From contig OZ025252.1 of assembly GCA_964019135.1 (NCBI GenBank), positions 7,518,823-7,582,822 of the forward strand: a stretch of 64,000 nt of DNA. Direction: 5' to 3'. Shown here piece by piece: positions 31,901-40,893 of the stretch (positions are counted from its first letter, which is position 1; each line of letters starts with the position of its first letter). The stretch is from Arenicola marina (Eukaryota > Annelida > Polychaeta > Arenicolidae). A program made the translations under genes and the position numbers. The notes beneath the pieces were generated by a model. It was not told the DNA's origin. It worked only from the letters and a program-made list of their open reading frames with translations, and did no database searches.

Positions 31901-34900
31901 GACTCGAACCACCGATCCACGTGCCGTTAGGCTCTCAGGTGGCCAGAGCACTCGATGCGAGCGCTCTAGCCCACTGAACTATCGGGGCGGCCCTACAGTA
32001 ATGGTAGACGGCTACGCCATACTAGTATCTGGTAGATAGTAACCTACATCCATATCCTTATTGTCAACTGACATTTGTTATTGTCTTATACTCTCTAAGA
32101 TGGAGCATCTCAAATAATGTGCATACACCACAGATAACTGCTGTCAAGGAAGACACATCTGACATTCACACAAATAAGTCTTATGAAATATTTGAGTTTT
32201 AGTATGATACCACTTTTTCCTTTCCATATTATCAGTAGTAAACCAGTTTTTTTTCTTTCCCCTATAACACTAGTGTGATACCATTATTCCTTTATGTGAA
32301 TATATAGCATGATTAATGCATATATATATAAATATATGCACAAGATATATATATATGCACAAGATATATATATATACTGGTATATATAATCACTTTAGCT
32401 TTAGACAACATGGAGAGAACACTCACTTGTCAGGCATTGGATCATATCCTTGTTTCCATAGCTAGCGGCCCAGTGCAGCGGGGTGTTCTTACTTAAAGGA
32501 CTGTCCTCCATATTAACACTGACTCCAGACGCTATCAGCTGACACACCCTTCCAATGCTAATGAAAAAAAAAAAACATTATTGGTGAATCATTTAATAAT
32601 TGTTAATTAATAAACTTCTTGTTTTTCTTCTCCATAGGCACCCTTTTTAAAAAGCTGCCATGGTGAACTTTGATATTTAAAAAAAAAAAATCTTTTCCCA
32701 TATTATATTATGTTGCCATTGAACATTCACCATGCATGTTACCCTGATTGTGCTGTCTTGACATTGTCTAACATACGGTTTACATTTTTACTCATATAAT
32801 TATTAAATATACTTATATGATTGTATAATACATACCAGTTTCTCAGTATTATTCATATGTTTCATTGAAAAAAAAGATGTGTAAACAGCATTGTGATTCT
32901 GTGCATATAATTTTCAGCCATGCAATAATTGTTGGGGGTGATAAAATTACTGATCGTGTGTATATATTTAACAAGCTGCACAATGAAGGGTGATCTGCTG
33001 TAGAAGAAAGAAATGTTGGCATCTTCATATTCAGCCAGCTTGATATTTTGCATACCAATCATGAAGCCAATGGTTGTACTATACCAGAAAAAAAACAATA
33101 GATTTTTCAATGGGTTTTATCTTTCACAAAAGGTTAAAATCCCTTTTTAACTGTGAAAGATACAGAAGGAAGGTAGCAAGACGCATGGTACATTTTAATC
33201 CTACTTACAAACCTTACAGTATGAGGTATTGCTTCATGCGATGTGAATATGTGACAGTTATAGCATGGAGTACTAACTTAGATCTTGCCACTGCCTGCAG
33301 TAGCTCTTCTTTGAAGACATTGCGGACCCTTTCAGTATTTGCCAAGTCTAGTGGTGTCTTTTCATCATTGTTGTGTATGCCTGGGTCTGCACCTGATGCC
33401 AGCAATGCACGCACCACATCAGCTTGACCACACTGCAATGCAAGGCCATTAACATAGTATAGACGTTCCTATGGATCATTCGCCAATAGACAGATACACA
33501 CTCCAAGCTAAGCCCTGCCCACGCTTGAGTCCTTTTTACTTAATTGTGAGTATGAAATTGACAATCGTAGCTGATGTTGGCACAAATGAGAAGTATTTAA
33601 CTCTGAAACTGACAAGAAAGTGACATGCTGCTTTGTGTGTCCGACATTAACGCATGTGAAAGACATTTTTCACTACATGATGGGATAACAGCAACAGTGA
33701 CATCAGTGAATGATTGACAGCCTGGATCAGTCTATTCAAGAGACTTGTAACCACTAACTCTAACATTTCTTGAGTCTGGGTTGGTCATAACCCAGGGATT
33801 TTATATAGGTCATCATATATATATATATATATTGCATCTAAAGACAAAACCTTCTGCAGCAAAGTGTGAAAACATGAGATATTCAGCCAGAGATAATGTT
33901 AGACTCTGTCACAGCCTTCCATAATGCACCCAGCTCTATTATATTGTTATAAACATTTGTGACTCATATATCTTGATATGACTGTTACAAACCTGAGATG
34001 CAAGATGCAGCAGAGTTCCTGATGGTGTCAGCAATGAGTTGAGTACTTGCTCCAACTTAATATCTTCCTGAGCCTCTTCATCTGCACATAAAGTAAGTTT
34101 AGATTAACAAAGTAAAACCTGTGGTAATTATGGTTGAAATTTCTTCTGAGTCTAAGTCTCACCAAGCTTGTCAAAACAGATGGTTAACATGGACAGATCA
34201 AAGTATGAGACTGGCTATTATTTGCATGAAAATAAATTGCATAGTGAGGATTGTGAGGATAGATCTAGATAAAAGTACAATTTACTAACATTTATTGTTA
34301 CTGTACCTATACTATGTACCGTAAACTGCCTATTAGAAGCCGCATACATATTAGAAGCTGCACCCCAACTTTGGCCTAAAAACCGGGTTGGCCAGCGCCA
34401 CCTGAAACCTGGCCTCTGATCATTGGTCTACAATAGGTGTCGGGGGAGTCGCATGGCAGTATAAATAAATAACACAACCATAAGTAGCTCATTGTCGGCC
34501 GTGATTGCCCCGGGTAACACAATGCCTGGCAATGCCAGCTTTCAAGTTTAAGGTTATCCAACATGCGACTGAGTCTCAGAGTAACAGAGCTACTGCTGAG
34601 CACTTTGGTCTCAATGAGAAAAAACAAGTCCGAGAGTGGAAGAAAAAGCCATCTGAGATGGCTGTTAGACCGCGCAGCTCGAAGAGGCTCCCTGGCGGTG
34701 GTAGACCTTTGATCGAGCCCAACTTTGATAACACTATGATCGCATGGTTTAAAGAGCAGAGGACTGATGGTATAGCTGTCTCTGGAACCATGTTGCGCGT
34801 TCAGGCGAAACGTAAAGCTAAAGATCATGACTTCAGTGCATCGGTTGCCCCCCCCACCGCTTGTCCTGCCACGCTCACTTGAAATCGGCAAAAGGCCCTA

Positions 34901-36488
34901 TTTAAAGCCGCACCCTGACTTCTGACTAAAACCCGGGAATTTGACCCTCCCCAACTTCCTAATATAAGGCACAGCTTCTGATAGGCAGTTTACGGTAGTA
35001 ATATTAGGATTATTTACTTTGTGGACGAATGTCATATATGGGGAGGGATACACGATATAGATGTAGTGAAACTGCTTCCTGTATCTGCCTCACTTCTCCA
35101 TACACATCCGACCAATAAACATCTAATTTAATTACAAACACTCATATTATTACATGGTGGCAGCTGTGGAAGGATAGAACTTAATTCTTCAGAAAAAACA
35201 AAAGGAGAACAGGAGCCATTGCGAAGTGATCGATACAAAAATCCAATCTAACCATGACAGCGAAAACAAGCTACAAAAAATATTGATGATTTATGAATTA
35301 CAAATTCTAAAGAATCAACTACAAAGATTTTATATTAAATTACTGAAGTAGTGCGAGAGAGAAATTCTTTCCTCAGATCATATATGACATATTTACTAGA
35401 TACAGTACGAGTGAGAAATTCTTTCCTCAGATCATATATGATATATTTACTAGATACAGAAGTAACCTTTATAAGTTGAATAAGCTTCTACCTTGATTTT
35501 TAAATGGGGTGAAATGGAGCTTTTCGCTCTGGAACAAATATGGAAGTGACAAATCTTTGCTGATGAGAATCTATAATCTGTCTACAATTTACTATTGATT
35601 TAAGCATCACTTAAATCGTAGGTAGATCAGAAGTATATTGGTGAAGTACCCGGTCTCAGTAATCTATATACAGGTTTTGATGTCAATGATCATGGACATG
35701 GGGGTGGGTCAAATTGTGCAGAAACTGGTCAAGCTGCCGATGGCTAGGCCTAAGTTTATATGCTATAAATTAATGGCTATATCATCGGGGTACTGGGCTG
35801 TGGCCGCCAATGGATGTGGCCGCTGGTGGGGGTTTAAGAGGGATGTCAGGCATAAGGGCCGCATGGCACAAGGGCCGCGCGGATGTTAGGGGGTTGAGGA
35901 GGACGGGGGTGTAGTGGGGGGGGGGGGGGGGGGGAGAATTGCAACTTGTAGTCTCTTATCGGCTTCCGTGTCGGAGTTTTCTGCAAATTTGATATAAATT
36001 TCGCCTAGGCTTAGTTTTGGCGGGAAAGAACTCGACATGCAACTTTAATCGCAATCAATCAGTCTGTCTGCCGAATCTGCACCCCTGCACCCGACTCTGC
36101 CTTATCTGCCTTATCTGCCCAGCCGCTAATCCCCTGCCGCACCCGCCTACCCGACGCACGCCCCCCTACCCCCCCCCCCCGCGCTCCCCCACCCCCTGTA
36201 GGGGGTGGGGAAATCGCGCGGCCCTCATGCCGCGCGGCCTTTACGGCCGTACACCGTTTAAGAGAACACATACATTTGCACCTACACAGCATATAACGCG
36301 CCATGTCCATGAGCAACAAACAAGTTATTTGCATTTGACATATCTAGATCTATCACTTCATCAATACTACTGATCACTGTCACTGACACAGACAACTCAC
36401 TTCTTTCGAGGGCGGACACGGCCGACCGAACAATATCAGTTCTTCCGCACTCAATAGCTGTGACGAAACCTCTCACAGCTTCTTCCAT
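13899..36488 (-). CDS. Ankyrin-repeat / GH20-like fusion protein, 23 exons, about 924 aa
   Basis: Exons, 5' to 3': 36488-36401, 34081-33993, 33432-33278, 32557-32427, 31106-30971, 30460-30345, 29862-29738, 29143-28945, 27782-27595, 27144-27043, 26815-26744, 26069-26019, 25655-25585, 25070-24924, 24556-24355, 23586-23540, 23263-23222, 22933-22747, 22220-22085, 16535-16435, 15114-14990, 14515-14390, 14037-13899. All borders are GT/AG, phases agree, and the total is 2775 nt with no internal stop. Residues 1-235 hold ankyrin repeats (TPLHWAASYGNKDMIQCL, TPLHDAVIRGNPDVVEELLL). Residues 300-720 match a GH20 (hexosaminidase D-like) fold: LLWPQPRKVVLREGAPF, VRLQASDIGGLHHGITTL, LHQRGVLLDLSKG, GVPFCVVPGTAAWN, GMLISHWSGVGHMTP. 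The C-terminus ends VFQALLRQFVPESPLNPEL. The segment aligned to the catalytic HIGxDE strand reads VGLGP (about residues 559-563), so Asp-Glu appears lost. No signal peptide or membrane span is seen, so it is probably cytosolic. The domain fusion is the odd point; the function is unknown, possibly a sugar-binding pseudoenzyme. Confidence 0.85.
15270..15681. mobile_element. PIF/Harbinger-type MITE with TAA target duplication
   Basis: The left end GGGCGTGTTCGATTTACATG and the right end (reverse complement AGGTGTGTTCGATTTACCTG) form inverted termini. TAA flanks both sides (15267-15269, 15682-15684). Termini of this form with a TWA target site are typical of PIF/Harbinger MITEs. The interior has further inverted motifs (GAAACCGGTTT) and no ORF. 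It lies in an intron of the ankyrin-GH20-like gene. Confidence 0.75.
15729..15770. repeat. Perfect 15-bp inverted repeat (hairpin), 12-nt loop
   Basis: CACCAGTTGTCACCT and AGGTGACAACTGGTG are exact reverse complements separated by 12 nt. It lies in an intron. It could be a tiny foldback element or the footprint of one; no neighbouring sequence suggests a microRNA. Confidence 0.6.
16568..16808 (-). mobile_element. SINE family 1, minus orientation
   Basis: Reverse complement of the family: tail GGTTGGTTGTATATTCAGGA first, then body and tRNA-like head (CGATCCACGTGCCGTTAGGC). About 14 bp of the 5' tip (the GGGCCGCCCCGATAG part) are absent. It sits about 33 bp from the acceptor of exon 16535-16435. 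Confidence 0.9.
16840..17817. repeat. Minisatellite seeded on a splice donor, block 1
   Basis: About 19 units of 49-52 bp: ACCTGCCTGGTTCCTGTACT then ACTCTGTATGTACTATATAG then TATCTACTG. The stretch ACTGACCTGCCTGGTTCC in the units is the reverse complement of the last 12 nt of exon 22220-22085 plus its donor (GTCAGT). It is one array with 20861-22084, split by an insertion. Confidence 0.95.
17818..20856. mobile_element. AT-rich 3-kb element inserted in the minisatellite (unclassified DNA transposon)
   Basis: The left edge AGCCTGTCCA and right edge TGGACAGGCT are a perfect 10-bp inverted pair, and the repeat array resumes in register on both sides. ACTATATA stands on both flanks, but the array itself carries this motif, so an 8-bp target duplication is possible rather than proven. 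The interior is very AT-rich (17820-20350), with a GC-richer right end (20380-20850) that includes ATGGCGGCAG and GGCGCTGCG. The longest open frame is under 80 codons, so it looks non-autonomous. Confidence 0.65.
20857..22084. repeat. Minisatellite seeded on a splice donor, block 2
   Basis: About 25 more units of the array at 16840-17817, ending exactly at exon 22220-22085. Sub-variants alternate (ATACTAGGTATATAGATCTG versus ATGTACTATATAGTATCTAC), and three-unit higher-order repeats are visible at 21280-21760. On the minus strand many units carry GGCAG|GTCAGT. Confidence 0.95.
22262..22535. repeat. 18-bp minisatellite (ACAGACAACAGTCACGTT)
   Basis: About 15 units of ACAGACAACAGTCACGTT with C/T and G/A variants, in the intron directly upstream of exon 22220-22085. 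The frames are open on both strands because the unit is a multiple of three without stops. Confidence 0.95.
22944..22975 (-). repeat. Copy of the short dispersed element next to a splice acceptor
   Basis: CATAGCTCACGTATTACTTA then CACCAGGCATTATAC is the reverse complement of the dispersed core. It ends about 10 bp from the acceptor of exon 22933-22747 and so lies over its expected branch-point/polypyrimidine region. Confidence 0.6.
25757..25932. repeat. 22-bp minisatellite in an intron
   Basis: About eight units of AATACCAATAATACAACTGT plus AA in the intron between exons 26069-26019 and 25655-25585 of the ankyrin-GH20-like gene. Confidence 0.9.
28360..28480 (-). mobile_element. Possible tRNA-like SINE head (minus strand)
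   Basis: The reverse complement has GCCCGTAGCTCAGTCGAGAG, an A-box-like start, and a degenerate downstream region near CGATCTGAAG on the plus strand. No good cloverleaf is apparent and the tail family is not recognised. It could be a decayed SINE or tRNA pseudogene. Confidence 0.35.
28676..28926 (-). mobile_element. SINE family 1, minus orientation, full length
   Basis: Tail TGTATATTCAGGACGCTTTA, the body with CATGACCCCGGG, and the complete head ending GAGCTATCGGGGCGGCC. The head lies only 18 bp from the 3' end of exon 29143-28945, leaving the donor in a very short unique stretch. Confidence 0.92.
29910..30178. repeat. 29-bp minisatellite in an intron
   Basis: About nine units of AAGTGTACAACCCATCTAAT plus ATCACGACC with few variants, between exons 30460-30345 and 29862-29738. 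Confidence 0.95.
30804..30985. repeat. 53-bp tandem repeat built from the exon-5 splice donor
   Basis: ACTCACCCACTGGTAGCCAG occurs at 30806, 30859, 30912 and 30965, spaced 53 bp. The last copy is the real 3' end and donor (GTGAGT) of exon 31106-30971. The other three are near-identical decoys, each with about 26 nt of exon sequence and an intact GTGAGT. Confidence 0.92.
31511..31712 (+). mobile_element. tRNA-derived SINE, second family
   Basis: The head has a B-box-like GTGGTTCGAGCACCACCGG and an A-box-like GGTAGCCTAGCGAG. The body is unrelated to family 1, but the tail (ATCTACAAAAGGTTAAAGCA then ACCTACCAACAAAACC) resembles the family-1 tail. It stands 28 bp from an inverted family-1 SINE. 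Confidence 0.6.
31741..31993 (-). mobile_element. SINE family 1, minus orientation, full length
   Basis: Tail GGTTGGTTGTATATTCAGGA, body, and complete head ending ACTATCGGGGCGGCC. Together with the preceding plus-strand SINE it forms an inverted pair inside the intron between exons 32557-32427 and 31106-30971. Confidence 0.92.
34319..34995 (+). mobile_element. pogo/Tigger-type DNA transposon remnant with CENP-B-like N-terminus
   Basis: The inverted ends CCGTAAACTGCCTATTAGAA and (reverse complement) CCGTAAACTGCCTATCAGAA are flanked by TA on both sides (34317-34318, 34996-34997), as in Tc1/mariner/pogo. The 125-codon frame 34505-34882 reads FKVIQHATESQSNRATAEHF then EKKQVREWKKK and LPGGGRPL, the CENP-B/pogo DNA-binding N-terminus. 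The DDE catalytic domain is missing, so it is an internally deleted, non-autonomous copy. It lies in intron 1 of the ankyrin-GH20-like gene. Confidence 0.85.
35346..35465. repeat. Two-copy tandem repeat, about 58 bp
   Basis: GAGAAATTCTTTCCTCAGAT then CATATATGAYATATTTACTA occurs twice with two differences, in intron 1 of the ankyrin-GH20-like gene. Confidence 0.85.
35963..36045 (-). repeat. Left arm of an inverted repeat enclosing the divergent promoter
   Basis: TTCTGCAAATTTGATATAAA then TTTCGCCTAGGCTTAGTTTT then GGCGGGAAAGAACTCGACAT is the reverse complement of 37243-37325. A third, shorter copy lies at about 37613-37650 (TTTGGCGGGAAAGAGCTCGA). The arms are about 80 bp and 1.2 kb apart. Confidence 0.85.
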
Positions 36489-36944
36489 TGTGTGAAACCA
36501 ATCTAGCAGAGAAGCACCATACACTTATATCGTAACTAGCTTAGTTGTCATGACAGAGACGACATTAGAGAAGATTATGTTGTTTATTTCCAATCGCAGA
36601 CGACATGCAACGTCGGCGAGCAGCCATAACAGGAAGCAGGCCTCCTCACTCCGGCGCATGAACATTAGCTATTATATTTCCTTTCGATTATTCAGTTACT
36701 TCATATTAAACTTATACTACACTCCATGATCTAATATGTTCTTCTATTTTTATCACTTAGTTATATTATTAAGTCGCATATTTGATGACTTAATGTGTAG
36801 TAACTGCAATACCGACGCACTACATTTGCACCGGAAAGCGTATTAGTACTGATAAGAGCGTAGTAGTTTGGTCACGTGTGGAGGTCGGCGAGCAAAGTTT
36901 CGAGCTCAGAAAGTATTTTAACCACTTCCAAATAAACTGTCAAA
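36489..36944. promoter_or_regulatory. Shared divergent promoter region (ankyrin-GH20-like gene and GLRX5)
   Basis: 456 bp separate the two start codons, which point away from each other. A CACGTG E-box lies at 36873-36878, about 67 bp before the GLRX5 ATG. Much of the centre (about 36600-36715) is a dispersed sequence that recurs at 55265-55385. No TATA box in a convincing position was seen on either side. Confidence 0.55.
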
Positions 36945-38738
36945 ATGAGTGCTCTGTTAAAAAACACGCTTCCCGCATCGAGACTGATGATGTGTAGCAT
37001 GACGAGAGCGTGCTACTCTGTAGCGACAGGCACCAAGGAGCATATCGGCAGTCTGGTTAAAGACCAGAAATTGGTCGTTTTCATGAAAGGGTCGCCTTCT
37101 GCGCCGCGCTGTGGGTTCAGCAACGCCGTCGTACAAATCCTCAAATTTCACGGAGTCGAAAACTATGGGGCGCATGATGTCTTGCAAGATGAAGAATTAA
37201 GACAAGGTTATAAGAATTTGTTTCTTTTGTATGAATGACATCAATTAAAGTTGCATGTCGAGTTCTTTCCCGCCAAAACTAAGCCTAGGCGAAATTTATA
37301 TCAAAATTTGCAGAAAACTTGATTGTTTTATTCTATACATTCAAAAACCTGATAAACATCGCCGTTTCGGCTATGGTGTGGCAATCGTGTCTATCCCGGG
37401 ACACTACAAAACTCGGTCGCGGTACTGTTACTTATAGCAAAGCATCGCGAAGCATACAAACTGATGACGTTTACCACTAAAATGAAAACTTGTGGTAAAT
37501 TGATATAACGGGCAAGGCTAGGAGACTATTTGGCAGTCTGGCATGGGTGGAGTATAGACAAAAAAAGTCCTGAATGATTCAAGGACAGATTTATATTTGT
37601 ATTTTGACCTCTTTAGTTTGGCGGGAAAGAGCTCGACATGTAACTTTAAAAGCATTAATGCATGCCAGCTGTCAAAAAGCTGACTTGCGCTTACTAAACT
37701 TGTCTAATTTCTAAAGTCAAATTCATCAATGCTGTTCACACAATTTTTGGCCGATATTCTCGTTAAAATTGAAGTGAGCGCTTGGAAATTTACAGACAGG
37801 CTGCCTTACCCAGAGACCCATATAATTCAATCATACTTTCCTTTCTGTGGCAATCTATTCATCTAATATTATCTAAAGTAATCTTGCACCACCACAAATG
37901 TCTGCCTAAAAGAAGGAGCACATGCCTGTTATGACCTCTACTGTCTCCATTGTCTTAATTGCATTCAATGGCAACCACTGCTGGGCAATGTTGTATACAC
38001 ATTCCTTCTTTTAGTCTGTTTAATAGCTGATGTTTGTGGTCGATGGACTTGCCTGGCTGTTTCAAAATAAATGTTCGATGACAGAAAACTATCCTTTTAT
38101 CCATACCCTACCTCTCACTTCAAATACATACCCTGCAGTGCCTTAAAGCTACATGGTAACACAGCAAGTTACAGTAAAACCTGAAAAGTGCATCATACAA
38201 CTTCCAAATAGAAGCCACAGCTTCAAAAAGACAGTTTACAGTACCTCTAATGTGCAGTTAACTTCCAGAGAATCATGTAATAGGAGTAACAAATGACAGC
38301 ACTTTGATGCAACTATTACTACTTAAATGTATCTACTGACACATCAAAGACTACTTCACAACTTGATGTGGCAGCTAAAAATGTTGATGTCTATGAATAT
38401 TTATTCGCTTAGGGAAGATCATAATTGTTGTAATGCTTTAAAGTTTGATTCACTTGAGTAATTAGTAAATGCTGTATATTTATATTTCATCACATTATGT
38501 AACTGATTAGGTAACTTCTGATTAATAAGTAATATTAATTTCAATAATATATCCTTTTGTAGGTGTCAAGGATTATTCAAACTGGCCTACCATCCCTCAG
38601 TTGTACATGGATGGAGAGTTTGTTGGTGGCTGTGACATTTTATTGGAGATGCATCAAAATGGTGAATTCATTGAGGAACTCAAGAAGATTGGAATACGCT
38701 CAGCTTTGCTCGACAATCCAGATAAAAAACCTGAATGA
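36945..38738 (+). CDS. GLRX5: Monothiol glutaredoxin, mitochondrial (GLRX5), two exons, 145 aa
   Basis: Exon 1 is 36945-37206 and exon 2 is 38563-38738, joined in phase 1 (438 nt). Residues 1-30 ([20 protein letters not shown] and on) are basic and hydroxylated, like a mitochondrial presequence. The fold follows: [20 protein letters not shown] carries the CGFS active site of class II monothiol glutaredoxins, then [20 protein letters not shown] and [15 protein letters not shown], which form the glutathione and Fe-S binding face. GLRX5 receives a [2Fe-2S] cluster from the ISCU scaffold in the matrix and passes it to acceptor proteins. Length and C-terminus ([11 protein letters not shown]) match animal GLRX5. 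The exon-1 donor (GTTATA) is weak but the junction Q-G-V-K-D-Y is exactly conserved. A candidate AATAAA lies at 38870-38875. Confidence 0.95.
37243..37325 (+). repeat. Right arm of the inverted repeat, in the GLRX5 intron
   Basis: ATGTCGAGTTCTTTCCCGCC then AAAACTAAGCCTAGGCGAAA mirrors 35963-36045. It begins about 37 bp after the GLRX5 exon-1 donor. Confidence 0.85.
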
Positions 38739-40211
38739 AAAGTGGACATATGCATATTATTGATACAAAGGACTTGGGTGCCTTTGGTAACCTTTAGTAC
38801 TTTTTATTTGACTAAAACTTTATGCTGGTTTAATGGAATGTTGGAAGAAGGACTCAAATTACCCTTTGTAATAAATTGTTATGTCATTGTATTCCTCATT
38901 CTTATCCTTTGGTTGTATAATGGAATATTCATTGAATTTGTTTCAAGTGGTATTGAGCTATCAGGTAGGCAAAAGAAAAAGAAAACAATTACCTGGTACC
39001 AATACCAGGTTTTTTAGTACCAGTAATTTGTTCAACATATTAAGTATTATATATTTAGAATATTTGAACCTATTTGTTCTCATGCACTGGTTTGATGAAT
39101 TGATATTGGGTTGTGTTTACTGTGAAATATGGTGACTTTTCACCTTTGCATTGCATTTTACATTTGAGAAATGGTTCTTACAAGCTCCCTTTCTGGGTAA
39201 CTTGGTTGCTATTTCCTGTCATCTCCCTGCCTGGGTGTGTAATCTGAGCATTACTAAGGTCCCAAAGTTCCGAGTTAGAAGCATAACACATAAAAGGTAC
39301 TGACATATGTTGTCTGTCAAGAATGCTAGATTTGCTCAGGAAACAGCCAGTTGCGAAAATGTAGTCTTTCTGTGATTTTAAATCATGCATTTACTGGTAA
39401 TTTAATTTAAATCCTGTACTATTTCTGGTGTAGCCTTATAGATGGGTCTTGTTTAAAATTTATGCTTGTCATAACGTCCCAAAACAAGCTGTGGCATCAA
39501 TAATCTGTGTATACTATATATATTTAAGAACTTTGTCATGAGGGAAAGCTTCCAACACAAATTATTACTACCTCCTGTAGTTTATAAACCATATCATGTA
39601 TGCACTGAAAATCTGTGCCAGCTTTCTTTTGATGTTCCAGTATTTTATGATTATCTGTTATCTACCAGGTTTATTGTGCCGGTATTTGGAGCATGTGTGA
39701 TACACACATATTTGTGTTATATAGAGTTGAGTTGGCTATGAAATGGAGCCGGTTATTCTGGGATAAAGCTGGTACATGGCTATCAGAAAATGTTCTTAAT
39801 AATTGAAAATGTGTAAATTAAATACATTAAACGTTAGTTTATTGTATTCGCATGTACGGCTTGTTTAATTGAAAGCTTAACCCTGGCAGCAGCACGTTGA
39901 TGTCGACTGAATGTAGACCTACACCCTCTGATAGTGAAACATTGTCTATACTTACCGGTACCACTAATTGGCTCGCCTCTGAAGAACACTCGTTAATGCT
40001 TACATTTTCGAAGTTATTTTAATTCGAAAAAAAACAATCGATTCAACGTGCTGTTATGAAGAGGATCTTACTTTTCTATGTAACATACTTGCCATTGCTG
40101 TTGCGGCAACGGTGATAAGTTCGAGATAAGCCTATTTCAGAACGACGGACTCGAAATCCTAACACTACAAAGATGTGGGGAGGGAGAAGGTTAAGCTTTC
40201 TGAAAAACTGA
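38739..40211. other. GLRX5 3' UTR and flank, no further gene seen
   Basis: AT-rich sequence with several short open frames (60-90 codons) that show no recognised domain. The transcript end is not determined; AATAAA at 38870 is the first candidate. Confidence 0.5.
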
Positions 40212-40268
40212 TAATGTGGGGGAGGTTATTCATACGTTTATGTAATCCATCGACTCCCACTTTCTGAA

Positions 40269-40510
40269 GGGCCGCTCCGATAGCTCAGTGGGTTAGAGCC
40301 CGCGCATTGGGTGCTCTGGCCACCTGAGAGCCTATCGGCACGTGGTTCCGAAGTTAGAGCCCGCTGTGGTCACGTATGTCTAGTCGCACGATAAGTCTTT
40401 TTTTTCAAAGAGTAGGGGGTTATCTCGGGGTCATGGCTCCGCGCTTACCTTCTTGCTCCCATTGACGCGATATGACCAGAATTAGTTAAAGCGTATTGAA
40501 TATACAACCA
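40269..40510 (+). mobile_element. SINE family 1, plus orientation (in copy A)
   Basis: Head GGGCCGCTCCGATAGCTCAG with B-box-like GTTAGAGCCC, body, and tail TATTGAATATACAACCAAAA. It is orthologous to the SINE at 57497-57755, with the same flanks on both sides. Confidence 0.92.
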
Positions 40511-40755
40511 AAAGCACACTTTGCCACTGGGTGATTCTAAAACATGACGATTTCTCACGTTTCGGGATGGAATTTAGGGAGGTTCGTACGAGAAACTGCA
40601 TATAGAATGGCTGTGTCAGATGAAGTTTAATTCAACAAGAATATCTTAATCGGTCTTCGCCTAAAGGCTCGGTAAGGTAGGAAAGTTCCGGTGAGCTGGC
40701 ACTCTAACCAATATCATATACGTATCGTCAACGCCGTGATTTGTAATACCTTTCT

Positions 40756-40893
40756 TCAGTCGAGGTCCACTTTTTCCCAGGTGAGATCCCCTTCTAGCGT
40801 ATAGGACACCTCCTGTTCTGCCACGGCAGTCGCCTCGGTATCTTCAGTAGCTACTGCTCGGATGTACGCGCCGTCATTCTCCGGGTCCGCCAT
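40756..40893 (-). CDS. Small 45-aa acidic ORF, duplicated (copy A)
   Basis: Starts MADPENDGAYIRAVATEDTE and ends EGDLTWEKVDLD. The paralogue at 58393-58530 has the same length, start and stop, with no indel, although surrounding non-coding sequence carries indels. Nine nucleotide differences separate the two; nearly all change an amino acid. It is acidic, with no signal peptide or membrane span. A GT dinucleotide follows the stop (AAG|GTATT here, AAG|GTATG in copy B), so it could be the first exon of a longer transcript with the stop inside, or a chance frame. Function unknown. Confidence 0.4.
   Translation of the reverse strand: MADPENDGAYIRAVATEDTEATAVAEQEVSYTLEGDLTWEKVDLD

Noticed and set aside
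40269-40370. tRNA genes suggested by A- and B-box-like heads
   Set aside because: All such heads continue into the SINE body and tail and do not fold as intact tRNAs.
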